DNA from: Bin55 sp965205965
GTDB taxonomy: Bacteria; Pseudomonadota; Gammaproteobacteria; Pseudomonadales; Azotimanducaceae
Assembly (NCBI GenBank): GCA_965205965.1
Contig: CBDBHT010000005.1
Span: 62,001-126,000 of the forward strand
DNA: 64,000 bases
Reading direction: 5' to 3'
The notes beneath the pieces were generated by a model that was given only the letters and a program-made list of their open reading frames with translations, did no database searches and was not told the origin of the DNA. Each line of letters starts with the position of its first letter. The stretch's first letter is position 1. Positions 36,022 to 44,677 of this stretch are shown here, in pieces. Position numbers and translations under genes: made by a program.

Positions 36022-36942
36022 ATGTCTGTCGGATTTGTTTTTCCAGGTCAAGGTTCTCAAAAGGTTGGCATGCTCATGGATCTTCGATCTGATCATGCAT
36101 TATTCAACGAGCGTCTTCGGGAAGCATCTGATGAGATATCGATTGATCTGATATCACTGATAAATATTGGGCCGGCGGAACGTTTGAATCAGACCGAAAT
36201 TACTCAACCGCTGTTGCTTGCAGTATCAGTTGCGTTATATGAATTGTGGATACAACTTGGTGGAGAAAGGCCTGTTGCTATGGCGGGACACAGCCTTGGT
36301 GAATATTCGGCCTTAACTGCTGCGGGTATGCTTGATTTTGGAGATGCAATTCGATTAGTGCATGAAAGGGGACGTCTTATGCAAGAGGCAGTACCTGCAA
36401 ACGAGGGAGCAATGGTTGCCGTCATAGGCTTATCAGATGAAGAGATGATTGACATTTGTAAGGCAATTGAAGGAATGGTTTCTCCTGCGAATATGAACGC
36501 ACCGGGTCAAGTAGTACTTGCTGGTTCTCGAACCGCCGTGATCGAGGCAGGAGAAGCAGCACAAGTAGCCGGAGCGCGGCGCGTGGTGCCACTGGATGTC
36601 AGCATTCCATCCCACTGTGTGCTGATGGAACCCGCACGAGGCAGTTTTTCGGAATTGTTGAGAAAAGTCCACTTTCATGAATCGGACATCACCGTGTATC
36701 ACAATGTAGACGCGCAACCGTCGAGTACCTCCGAAGAAATTCGTACTAAGTTAGCGGCGCAGTTGTCGTCCCCCGTTCTATGGTCGTCGTTGATACTCGA
36801 GATGATTGCGTCGGGAGTCACTAGATTTGTGGAATGTGGGCCGGGCAATGTCTTGTCCGGTTTGATGAAACGAATAAACCGTTCGGTATCCGTTTTAACC
36901 ATCGGATCAGTGGACGGGTTGAGGAAAGGACTTGAGGTGTGA
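36022..36942 (+). CDS. fabD: Malonyl-CoA:ACP transacylase
   Basis: The protein has 306 residues. It starts MSVGFVFPGQGSQKVGML, typical for FabD. The nucleophile is S91 in AMAGHSLGEYSALTAAG; VSIPSHCVLM contains the catalytic His region and FVECGPGNVLSGLMKRI the conserved C-terminal site. It loads malonyl groups on ACP. The stop overlaps the region of the fabG ribosome-binding site, so the two are cotranscribed. Confidence 0.96.
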   Translation: MSVGFVFPGQGSQKVGMLMDLRSDHALFNERLREASDEISIDLISLINIGPAERLNQTEITQPLLLAVSVALYELWIQLGGERPVAMAGHSLGEYSALTAAGMLDFGDAIRLVHERGRLMQEAVPANEGAMVAVIGLSDEEMIDICKAIEGMVSPANMNAPGQVVLAGSRTAVIEAGEAAQVAGARRVVPLDVSIPSHCVLMEPARGSFSELLRKVHFHESDITVYHNVDAQPSSTSEEIRTKLAAQLSSPVLWSSLILEMIASGVTRFVECGPGNVLSGLMKRINRSVSVLTIGSVDGLRKGLEV

Positions 36943-36944
36943 AG

Positions 36945-37676
36945 ATGGATACTGATCGTATCGCGTTGGTCACCGGGGCAAGTCGAGGCATTGGTGCTGC
37001 AATTACTGAAGCATTGATAAACGACGGTCATTTCGTCGTTGGGACGGCTACTACAAAAAATGGCGCAGTACGGATCACGGAGCGTCTAAACGGAAGAGGC
37101 GTGGGTTTTGTCATGCGGGTTGATGATTCTGAATCCGTAGAGGGAACGTTGAATGAGGTACAAGAGGCGTATTCGCCGATTTCAATTCTTGTCAACAACG
37201 CTAGTGTTACTCGTGATAATTTGCTTATGCGAATGAAGGCATCAGAATGGTATGAGGTCATTAATACCAATTTAAATTCTTTGCACCGTGTATGTAAGCC
37301 ACTTATTCGTGGGATGATAAAACAACGATGGGGGCGGATTATCAGCCTGAGTTCGGTGGTGGGGCGAATGGGGAATGCAGGGCAGGCAAATTACTCTGCA
37401 TCGAAAGCTGGTATAGAAGGGTTTACGCGAGCACTTGCAATTGAGCTCAGTTCACGGGGTATTACGGTAAACTGCGTAGCACCGGGCTTTATCGATACAG
37501 ACATGACGCGTCAATTGCCGGAATCGCAAGTTGATGTGTTGCTGAGTAAAATTCCCGCAGGTCGCATCGGTGCTCCGTCGGATGTCGCGGGCGCGGTGTC
37601 ATTCCTAGCAAGCGAACATGCGAACTACATCACATCACAAACCATTCATGTCAACGGCGGATTATTTCCAGCGTGA
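36945..37676 (+). CDS. fabG: 3-oxoacyl-ACP reductase
   Basis: This SDR-family protein has 243 residues. ATG at 36945 is chosen because GAGGTG lies about eight bases upstream and the sequence then begins MDTDRIALVTGASRGIGAAI. The NADPH site is TGASRGIG, the cofactor loop is NNASVTRDNLLMRM and the catalytic Ser-Tyr150-Lys154 set lies in SLSSVVGRMG and QANYSASKAG. It reduces 3-oxoacyl-ACP in fatty-acid elongation. Confidence 0.96.
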   Translation: MDTDRIALVTGASRGIGAAITEALINDGHFVVGTATTKNGAVRITERLNGRGVGFVMRVDDSESVEGTLNEVQEAYSPISILVNNASVTRDNLLMRMKASEWYEVINTNLNSLHRVCKPLIRGMIKQRWGRIISLSSVVGRMGNAGQANYSASKAGIEGFTRALAIELSSRGITVNCVAPGFIDTDMTRQLPESQVDVLLSKIPAGRIGAPSDVAGAVSFLASEHANYITSQTIHVNGGLFPA

Positions 37677-37742
37677 AAACAGCTAGAGATTTCTCTACAC
37701 TACGCACCGCCCAATCATTCATAGAAAGGAGTCTTATCTGCT

Positions 37743-37982
37743 ATGGGTAGTATTGAAGAACGAGTTAAGAGTTTGATTTGCGAACAGCTCAGCGTGAAAG
37801 AAGAGGAAGTCTCTGACGACGCTTCTTTTGTTGACGATTTGGGTGCCGATTCTTTGGATACGGTAGAACTCGTTATGGCTCTGGAAGAAGAGTTTGAGAC
37901 GGAGATCCCTGACGAGAAGGCTGAAAAATTAACAACCGTCGGTGAAGCTATAGCGTACATTAAGGATCACGTAGGCGGGTAA
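37743..37982 (+). CDS. acpP: Acyl carrier protein
   Basis: The protein has 79 residues and is strongly acidic. The phosphopantetheine attachment site is S37 in DLGADSLDTVELVMALEEEF. AAAGGAG lies upstream of the start. It carries growing acyl chains and fits the usual fabG-acpP-fabF order. Confidence 0.97.
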   Translation: MGSIEERVKSLICEQLSVKEEEVSDDASFVDDLGADSLDTVELVMALEEEFETEIPDEKAEKLTTVGEAIAYIKDHVGG

Positions 37983-38071
37983 CAACTGGCCGTCAAGAAA
38001 CCCTGCCAACCAAGCAACTCGACTGCGTCTTGCTGACGAGCTGATATTAAGGAAGCGTGTGGGATAACACA

Positions 38072-39307
38072 ATGAGCAGACGTCGCGTGGTTGTAACCGG
38101 TCTAGGTCTGATCACTCCAATAGGAAAGAACGTTACCGAAACTTGGTCAAATGCATTGGACGGTAAGAGTGGTGTAGAGTTAATTAGTGCTTTCGACACG
38201 TCCGATTATACGGTGAAGATTGGGGCACCGGTTCGAGATTTCTTCGTTGAGGAATACATGGACCGGAAAGAAGCCCGGAGAACCGATCCCTTCATTCAAA
38301 TTGGAATGGGTGCCGCTACTCAGGCGGTAGAGGATTCAGGATTAGGGTCAGCATTTGCCAAGGAACGCATCGGTGTAGCCATAGGATCGGGGATAGGCGG
38401 CATCAATAATATCGAACGAACGCGAGACACGCTGATGCAAAGCGGTCCACAACGGGTTTCACCATTTTTTGTTCCATCGACCGTCATTAACATGATTTCG
38501 GGTTTATTATCAATTAAATATGGATTTCGCGGCCCGAACATTTCCATCGTCACGGCGTGTACGACCGGTACGCATAACATCGGCTTTGGTGCGCGTATGA
38601 TTCAATATAACGAAGTTGACGCCATGATTGTCGGGGGTACTGAATGGACCACGTCGTCGCCGGTTACGCTAGCGGGTTTTGCTTCTCTGAGAGCTCTTTC
38701 TACTAGAAACGACGATCCAGAACGAGCAAGCCGACCTTGGGATCGCGAAAGAGATGGTTTCGTGCTCGGTGATGGGGCGGGGATACTAGTGCTTGAAGAG
38801 TACGAAAAAGCCGTATCCCGGGGTGCGAACATTTACTGTGAGCTAACCGGTTTTGGAATGAGTGCCGATGCGTACCATATCACGAGGCCACCGGACGACG
38901 GATTAGGAGCGATTTCTTCAATGCGCAATGCTCTTGGGGATTCTGGACTAGGTCTTGACGACATCCATTATATAAATGCGCACGGTACATCGACACCGCA
39001 GGGAGATGTAGCCGAAACCAAATCCATTAAATCGGTGTTCGGCAATGAGACAAAGATAGCGATCAGCTCCACAAAATCGATGATCGGACATCTTCTTGGT
39101 GCGGCGGGTGCCGTGGAAGCTGCCATTACCGCGTTGGCCATTCGCGATCAGGTCGCACCACCGACAATCAATCTTGATAATCCGAGCGAAGATTGTGATT
39201 TGGATTACATTCCACACACGACTCGCGAGATGACCATAAATGCTGCGTTGTCCAATTCGTTTGGATTCGGAGGGACAAACGGAACATTGATATTTAGCCG
39301 TATATAG
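38072..39307 (+). CDS. fabF: Beta-ketoacyl-ACP synthase II
   Basis: The protein has 411 residues from the ATG at 38072, which gives MSRRRVVVTGLGLITPIG like E. coli FabF; a GTG 15 bases upstream is closer to AAGGAAG and cannot be excluded. The catalytic Cys is about residue 163 (VTACTTGTHNIG), with His in NAHGTSTPQGD and in STKSMIGHLLGAAG. It condenses malonyl-ACP with acyl-ACP. With FabH apparently missing from this locus, initiation must rely on another enzyme or on a fabH elsewhere. Confidence 0.95.
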   Translation: MSRRRVVVTGLGLITPIGKNVTETWSNALDGKSGVELISAFDTSDYTVKIGAPVRDFFVEEYMDRKEARRTDPFIQIGMGAATQAVEDSGLGSAFAKERIGVAIGSGIGGINNIERTRDTLMQSGPQRVSPFFVPSTVINMISGLLSIKYGFRGPNISIVTACTTGTHNIGFGARMIQYNEVDAMIVGGTEWTTSSPVTLAGFASLRALSTRNDDPERASRPWDRERDGFVLGDGAGILVLEEYEKAVSRGANIYCELTGFGMSADAYHITRPPDDGLGAISSMRNALGDSGLGLDDIHYINAHGTSTPQGDVAETKSIKSVFGNETKIAISSTKSMIGHLLGAAGAVEAAITALAIRDQVAPPTINLDNPSEDCDLDYIPHTTREMTINAALSNSFGFGGTNGTLIFSRI

Positions 39308-39314
39308 CAGATCA

Positions 39315-40322
39315 ATGGTTAAGCGCACGGTATTGATTGCTATTGCTATAAGTGCGCTTTCATTGACTGTACTAACGGTAGTCAGTGTATGGATTTGGAT
39401 TAGCGAATGGTCCGAACGGACGTTGGATCTAGGAGAGCCGTCTACGATTGTGATAAATCCAGGTCGGGGCTTTGCCAGCGTCTCGGAAGAGTTAGAACAA
39501 CGGGGGGTTGTTGATAGTTCCTACCTGCTCAAAGTTCTTGCTTGGTTGAGTGGAGCAACAAAGCTGATTCATGCGGGCGAATATCGTTTTGACGGTTCTG
39601 TGTCGCCTCAATTGGTTCTTGAAACGCTCGTTAACGGAAAGGTAGTGGAATATTCCTTTCTTTTACCCGAGGGATCAACATTCGTTTCCATGCTGAGAAG
39701 TTTCGATAAAACTGCCGGGTTAGAGAACGACGTGACCGGCCAAACAGTCGACACTGTACTGACACAACTGAATGCTTCCGGAAATGCCGAGGGATGGTTT
39801 TTTCCAGATACCTATAGATACCGGCGTGGAGAAAAATCTTCTGTTATTTTGAGGCGTTCCTATGAACGTATGAAGCAAGAATTGAATCTCGCATGGAATA
39901 ATCGGCACGCTAATCTTCCGTATCGCTCTGATTATGAACTACTTATCATGGCTTCTATCGTTGAGAAGGAATCTTCGCGTTTCGAGGATCGCCTACGTGT
40001 CGCGGGCGTATTAATTCGAAGGCTTCAACAAGGAATGCGGTTACAAGTAGACCCTATCGTGATTTATGGATTAGGAGATGATTTCGACGGCAACTTGACT
40101 AGAAAACATTTGAGGATGCCGAGTCCGTACAACACATATTTGAACTATGGGCTTCCTCCAACACCAATTTGCTCGCCAAGTAAAGATTCATTATTGGCTG
40201 CGGCACATCCGGAGGATGGGGACGAACTCTACTTTGTGGCACGAGGTGATGGATCAACCCATTTCTCTTCTACACTGCAAGAACATCAGCGGGCGGTGAG
40301 AAAGTACCAAATTAGGAATTAA
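39315..40322 (+). CDS. mltG: Endolytic murein transglycosylase
   Basis: The protein has 335 residues, with an N-terminal membrane anchor (residues ~5-28) and a periplasmic YceG domain. FLLPEGSTF, AEGWFFPDTYRY and the catalytic-Glu motif LIMASIVEKES near 217 are clear, as are LQVDPIVIYGLGD and LPPTPICSPS. It cuts nascent glycan strands and sets their length. It starts seven bases after fabF; the pabC gene often found between them is absent. Confidence 0.93.
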   Translation: MVKRTVLIAIAISALSLTVLTVVSVWIWISEWSERTLDLGEPSTIVINPGRGFASVSEELEQRGVVDSSYLLKVLAWLSGATKLIHAGEYRFDGSVSPQLVLETLVNGKVVEYSFLLPEGSTFVSMLRSFDKTAGLENDVTGQTVDTVLTQLNASGNAEGWFFPDTYRYRRGEKSSVILRRSYERMKQELNLAWNNRHANLPYRSDYELLIMASIVEKESSRFEDRLRVAGVLIRRLQQGMRLQVDPIVIYGLGDDFDGNLTRKHLRMPSPYNTYLNYGLPPTPICSPSKDSLLAAAHPEDGDELYFVARGDGSTHFSSTLQEHQRAVRKYQIRN

Positions 40323-40324
40323 CC

Positions 40325-40948
40325 GTGCAAACGCCGAAATTCATCACTGTCGAAGGTGTAGAGGGATCTGGGAAGAGCACGAACGTTGAATTTATCCGAA
40401 CCATTTTGGAGAACCACGGGATCAAGTCGGCCGTCACGCGGGAACCAGGTGGCACACCTTTAGCTGAGCAAATTCGTCGATTACTACTCGACCATCACAA
40501 CGAGCAGGTTGAACATGAAACCGAGGTATTGATGATGTTTGCCGCGCGAAGACAGAATGTGAAACACGTTATTGAAAAAGCACTCGAGAGCGGGAAATGG
40601 GTTATATGCGACCGATTTACCGATGCTACGTTTGCATATCAAGGGAGTGGTCGAGGAATGTCCGCAGACGTGATAACTGAATTAGCGGAGCTCACTCATG
40701 ACAATCTTTGGCCAGATTTGACGATATTTCTTGATCTTCCGGTGGAAATATCAATGGAACGTGTTCGTCAGCATTCGAGGGATCGAATTGAAAGTGAATC
40801 AAAAGCATTTTTTCAACGAGTTAGAGACCGATATCTTGAATTAGCCAAGGCCGAAGCAAGATATGTTGTTATCAATGCCAATCAACCATTGACGCTTGTG
40901 CAAGCTGAGATAGAACAGTCCATAGCGAAGTTGATTGAGCACTTTTGA
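40325..40948 (+). CDS. tmk: Thymidylate kinase
   Basis: The protein has 207 residues. The P-loop is FITVEGVEGSGKST near residues 5-18; TREPGGTPLAEQIR, the DRFTDATFAYQGSGRG motif and FLDLPVEISMERV are typical of bacterial Tmk. It makes dTDP from dTMP. Its GTG start is two bases after mltG, and the stop overlaps the holB start (TGATGA). Confidence 0.95.
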   Translation: MQTPKFITVEGVEGSGKSTNVEFIRTILENHGIKSAVTREPGGTPLAEQIRRLLLDHHNEQVEHETEVLMMFAARRQNVKHVIEKALESGKWVICDRFTDATFAYQGSGRGMSADVITELAELTHDNLWPDLTIFLDLPVEISMERVRQHSRDRIESESKAFFQRVRDRYLELAKAEARYVVINANQPLTLVQAEIEQSIAKLIEHF

Positions 40949-41832
40949 TGAATAGTGCACCACCTTGGTTCGATGAACCCACGAACCAGATTATGCAGTT
41001 GCTCCGTAATGGCAAGATGCCGCACGCCATGCTCTTGCAAGGAGCACAAGGGTGGGGGGTTGATCAGCTAGCAAACGAGGTGGTTGTCCGTCTGTTTAAT
41101 TTAGGGGACGTAGACGTCCGTGAAGTAGCTCATCCGGATTTGCGCTGCATTGAGGGGAAAGATGATGCAATTAAGATTGATCAAATTCGATTATTGATCG
41201 ATTTCATGATGCGGACACGTCAAAATGCGCCTATCAAAGTCGCTCTTGTCATGGATGCTGAAAAGATGACGATCTCTGCGGCTAACGGGATTCTTAAGAT
41301 GCTTGAAGAGCCGCCAGACGACCATCTTCTGATTCTCACTTCGATTGCTACTGAGACTCTTTTACCAACAATCGTTAGCCGTTGCCAACGAATTGTGATG
41401 CGTAAATATAATTCAGATGTAGCCCAAAAATGGCTTATAGACCAGGGGATCGGAGACGATAAAACTCTTACAGCTTACTTGGTTGAATATGGTGGTGCCC
41501 CGTTTGCGGTTTACGATGCTATTCAGAATAAAACACCCCTATTATGGAACGTGTTGCTGGATATTCGGAGCGACAGCAGACATATTAGTGAAATTGCAGG
41601 TACTTGGCGCGGTGAAAATCCAACTAACTTAATTGCTCGATGGCAACGTCTCGTCCACCGCTGTGTAAAACATGACTCAACCGGAGAGGGAATGTTCCGT
41701 TTCTACGATGAGCTCACCGACACACGAAGAATGTTTCGCGAAATTCCGTCGCTAAGCATGCAGTTACAATTTGAACGACTACTGTTTCGATGGTGTGATT
41801 TGGAACTAGAAGGAGCAGTTAAGCCGATCTAG
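40948..41832 (+). CDS. holB: DNA polymerase III subunit delta'
   Basis: The protein has 294 residues from the ATG at 40948, overlapping the tmk stop. It has the modified AAA+ fold of delta': PHAMLLQGAQGWGVDQLANE replaces a functional Walker A, followed by LRCIEGKDDAIKIDQIRLL, MTISAANGILKMLEEPPDDH and LPTIVSRCQRIVM. It is part of the clamp loader with DnaX, encoded at 59.5 kb. The 3' end overlaps the convergent pepQ gene by 14 bases. Confidence 0.92.
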   Translation: MNSAPPWFDEPTNQIMQLLRNGKMPHAMLLQGAQGWGVDQLANEVVVRLFNLGDVDVREVAHPDLRCIEGKDDAIKIDQIRLLIDFMMRTRQNAPIKVALVMDAEKMTISAANGILKMLEEPPDDHLLILTSIATETLLPTIVSRCQRIVMRKYNSDVAQKWLIDQGIGDDKTLTAYLVEYGGAPFAVYDAIQNKTPLLWNVLLDIRSDSRHISEIAGTWRGENPTNLIARWQRLVHRCVKHDSTGEGMFRFYDELTDTRRMFREIPSLSMQLQFERLLFRWCDLELEGAVKPI

Positions 41833-43165
41833 TTACCTGCAAGAAGGCGTCTCTCGTAAGGTTCCTTACTCCGTCCTTCTTAATGTGGACATTGTCTTCA
41901 ATTCTTATTCCTCCGAATGGCATAAAGCGTTCTACTTTGCGCCAATTGATGCTTTTATTTCTCGATATTTTCTTAAGTAATATGGGAATGAAATAGAGTC
42001 CAGGCTCTATTGTGAATACTTGATCTTCTGTGATATCACCAGAGTATCTCAAAGACGGGAAGCACGCTTGTGCTTCTAGTACTGCAGTATTCCCGTTCGC
42101 TCGATGCCCGCCCACGTCGTGCGTTTGTAAACCTAGCAAATGTCCGATTCCATGCGGGAAAAATATGTCTGTAATACGCTGTTCGACTGCTGCTTCCGGC
42201 GAGCAGTCAACCAAATCAAAATCCACAAGCAGTTTCGCAATTTTGTTGTGCATGGTCTTCTGCAGCTCAACGTAACTAAGGCCAATTTTCATCTCTTGAA
42301 TTAACAGCCGCTGTTGTACGTCGAGTGCAGCAATCAATGAGCTGAATTCACTCGTGCTGTCATAGGCGTAAGTTCTTGTAATATCAGAGTGATAACACGC
42401 ATATTTTGCACCCGCATCAATTAAAAAACTGTGAACATCAGTTGGTGTCGCTCGTTCATAGAACTGATAGTGAAGGATTCCGGCGTGTTCGTTTAAAGCT
42501 ATGATGGCTGGATATGGCTGTTCCGCCTCGGTCTGTGAGCTCGCTACCAGAAATGCATGGTGAATATCGAATTCCGAGCCACCATCATAAAAGGTATTTT
42601 TGGCCGCGGCATGGCCTTCGACTGCCATACGCGAAGCTGCGACGATATTCTCAAGCTCGAATTTTGATTTTATTCTTCGGCTGTCCTCAAGGGATTGAAT
42701 GATCAAACTAGGGTTGGTTTGGATGTTCTGCTGTGAGCTCAATGCTTCGGAACGTGGTCCAACATGGGCTATGTGTCTAAATTCCTTGATGTCGTAGACG
42801 CATTTGTTGATAAGGTCCTCAGACGATCCGAATTCCAGAACGTTGATCGCATTAGTTAACCAATCTGGAGCTCTCGACGTTTGATGCCAGTAGTCGTTAG
42901 GCGTATGCCAATACAATCGTTTTTGTCGCCCAGGAGCGATAAGCAATACAGCGTTCTCGCATTGGGTTTGTGGAATCCAACGGAGAAAGTGCGGATTGGC
43001 GTGAAAAGGAGGGCTCTGATCGTCATCGTAATAGAATGAGTTTGCTCCTGCTGAAACAAGAATTGCGTCAAATTCCGATTGTCCAAGAAGTGATTCACAC
43101 TCAATGTCAAGGCGATGCAAATGTTTTTCATATTGCGATAAATCAATGACTTGATTGCATTCCAT
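41819..43165 (-). CDS. pepQ: Xaa-Pro dipeptidase (prolidase), PepQ type
   Basis: The protein has 448 residues, close to E. coli PepQ. Metal ligands are visible in LIDAGAKYACYHSDITRTY (two Asp), FFPHGIGHLLGLQTHD (His), FTIEPGLYF (Glu) and FGGIRIEDNV (Glu). ALNEHAGILHYQFYERATP matches the PepQ substrate region. It hydrolyses Xaa-Pro dipeptides in the cytoplasm. It is convergent with holB and divergent from the molybdenum-hydroxylase operon, with ~98 bases between the starts. Confidence 0.93.
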   Translation of the reverse strand: MECNQVIDLSQYEKHLHRLDIECESLLGQSEFDAILVSAGANSFYYDDDQSPPFHANPHFLRWIPQTQCENAVLLIAPGRQKRLYWHTPNDYWHQTSRAPDWLTNAINVLEFGSSEDLINKCVYDIKEFRHIAHVGPRSEALSSQQNIQTNPSLIIQSLEDSRRIKSKFELENIVAASRMAVEGHAAAKNTFYDGGSEFDIHHAFLVASSQTEAEQPYPAIIALNEHAGILHYQFYERATPTDVHSFLIDAGAKYACYHSDITRTYAYDSTSEFSSLIAALDVQQRLLIQEMKIGLSYVELQKTMHNKIAKLLVDFDLVDCSPEAAVEQRITDIFFPHGIGHLLGLQTHDVGGHRANGNTAVLEAQACFPSLRYSGDITEDQVFTIEPGLYFIPILLKKISRNKSINWRKVERFMPFGGIRIEDNVHIKKDGVRNLTRDAFLQVTRSA

Positions 43166-43263
43166 ACTGTCATGGTAAAGGAATAGCCGGGATATGGAAG
43201 ACTACAACAACAGCGTTTTTCCGTGTTATACAATGTGATGTTCAGCGGGGACGTGGGGGTGTA

Positions 43264-44160
43264 ATGGTTAGCTACGCGTATTCTGCACCCGCAAGCGTGG
43301 ATGAATCTCTGTCGATTCTCAATGCGCATGCGAAGAGAGGAGAACGGACGCAGATTCTTGCAGGCGGCACTGATGTATTAGTGCAAATGCGAACGACCGA
43401 CAAAGCACCTAGAGTACTTGTAGATATTAAAAATATTCGGGAAACTCAGGATGTGCGAATCAGTAGCGATGAAATATATATTGGCTCTGCAGTTCCTTCT
43501 GGTATCTTGAATGAAAATGAGGAGCTTAAAGTTTTACTGCCAGGTTTGCTCGAAGCTGCTGGTCTCATTGGTTCTACGCAGATTCAAGGCCGAGCATCCA
43601 TCGGTGGTAATCTTTGCAACTCTTCTCCCGCAGGAGATACGATTCCTGCGTTGATGGCAAACTCCGCTCGGTGTGTAATCGCCAGTGCAAGTGGTAGACG
43701 TGAAGTGGCGGTCGCAAATTTTGTAACGGGTGTTGGTCAAAATTGTCTTGCCACAGGCGAATTTTTATTGGGCTTAAATCTACCTCGTCCTTGGCCTTCT
43801 ACCAGCGATGCTTATTTGCGGTTTATTCCACGCTCAGAAATGGATATTGCCGTAGCGAGTGCAGGTGTGAGTGTGACTTTGGACGAAAATGGAACGTGTA
43901 CGGCAGCGCGTGTGTCTATAGGTGCTGTAGCTCCGACGCCATTACTTGTGGTAGAAGCCGGGGAAGCACTTATAGGTACTAAAGTCGATGATGACGCTCT
44001 TGCTTTAGCTGCCCATGCTTGTTCGAAGGCGGCATCTCCCATCACCGACCGTCGTGGCACGGCCGAGTATCGAACTAAGGTTGTAGGCGTGCTTTGCAAG
44101 CGAGCTGGTGCAATAGCAAAAGACCGAGCGGGACGTTCACCTTTAATTTGGAAAGGATAG
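43264..44160 (+). CDS. Molybdenum hydroxylase FAD-binding subunit (CoxM/XdhB-like)
   Basis: The protein has 298 residues. FAD-binding motifs are QILAGGTDVLVQM and the central ASIGGNLCNSSPAGDTIPAL; FIPRSEMDIAVASAGVSV marks the C-terminal domain. It transfers electrons from the iron-sulfur subunit to the final acceptor. It begins a three-gene M-S-L operon (14 bases to the next gene). The substrate of the whole enzyme is not known. Confidence 0.9.
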   Translation: MVSYAYSAPASVDESLSILNAHAKRGERTQILAGGTDVLVQMRTTDKAPRVLVDIKNIRETQDVRISSDEIYIGSAVPSGILNENEELKVLLPGLLEAAGLIGSTQIQGRASIGGNLCNSSPAGDTIPALMANSARCVIASASGRREVAVANFVTGVGQNCLATGEFLLGLNLPRPWPSTSDAYLRFIPRSEMDIAVASAGVSVTLDENGTCTAARVSIGAVAPTPLLVVEAGEALIGTKVDDDALALAAHACSKAASPITDRRGTAEYRTKVVGVLCKRAGAIAKDRAGRSPLIWKG

Positions 44161-44173
44161 GTAGCGTGTAACC

Positions 44174-44653
44174 GTGAGCAAGACGCACGTGAGAACATCC
44201 ATAAACGGGGAGCCAAGGGAAGTGCTCTGTGACCCTCATCAATCCTTATTGGATATGTTGCGCGATGGACTTGGCATGACCGGTACCAAAGAAGGCTGTG
44301 CTACAGGAGACTGTGGTGCGTGTTCGGTACTTCTAGATGGCCGTTTAGTCTGCTCGTGCCTAGTCCTAGCACCAGAAGTTGCAGGTAAAGATGTAACGAC
44401 CATTGAAGGAATTGCCAGCTCCGGCGAGCTTCACGTTTTACAGCGTAAATTTCTTGAGCATGCGGCACTACAATGCGGAATCTGTACTCCTGGTTTTATC
44501 ATAGCGGCTAAGGCGTTGTTGGATAAAAATCCAGGCCCCGACGAGAACACTATCCGATACTGGATTGCGGGCAACTTGTGTCGGTGCACTGGCTACGATA
44601 AGATCGTTCGAGCGATTCAAGATGCCTCCAGTGAACTCGCATCTGATGCGTGA
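44174..44653 (+). CDS. Molybdenum hydroxylase [2Fe-2S] subunit (CoxS/XdhC-like)
   Basis: The protein has 159 residues. The plant-type cluster ligands lie in KEGCATGDCGACSVLLDGRL plus CSC; the second cluster has QCGICTPGF and LCRCTGYDKI. It links the molybdenum site to the FAD subunit. GTG start; 24 bases separate it from the large subunit. Confidence 0.93.
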   Translation: MSKTHVRTSINGEPREVLCDPHQSLLDMLRDGLGMTGTKEGCATGDCGACSVLLDGRLVCSCLVLAPEVAGKDVTTIEGIASSGELHVLQRKFLEHAALQCGICTPGFIIAAKALLDKNPGPDENTIRYWIAGNLCRCTGYDKIVRAIQDASSELASDA

Positions 44654-44677
44654 TGCGTAAAGAAGTGGTCCACCAAC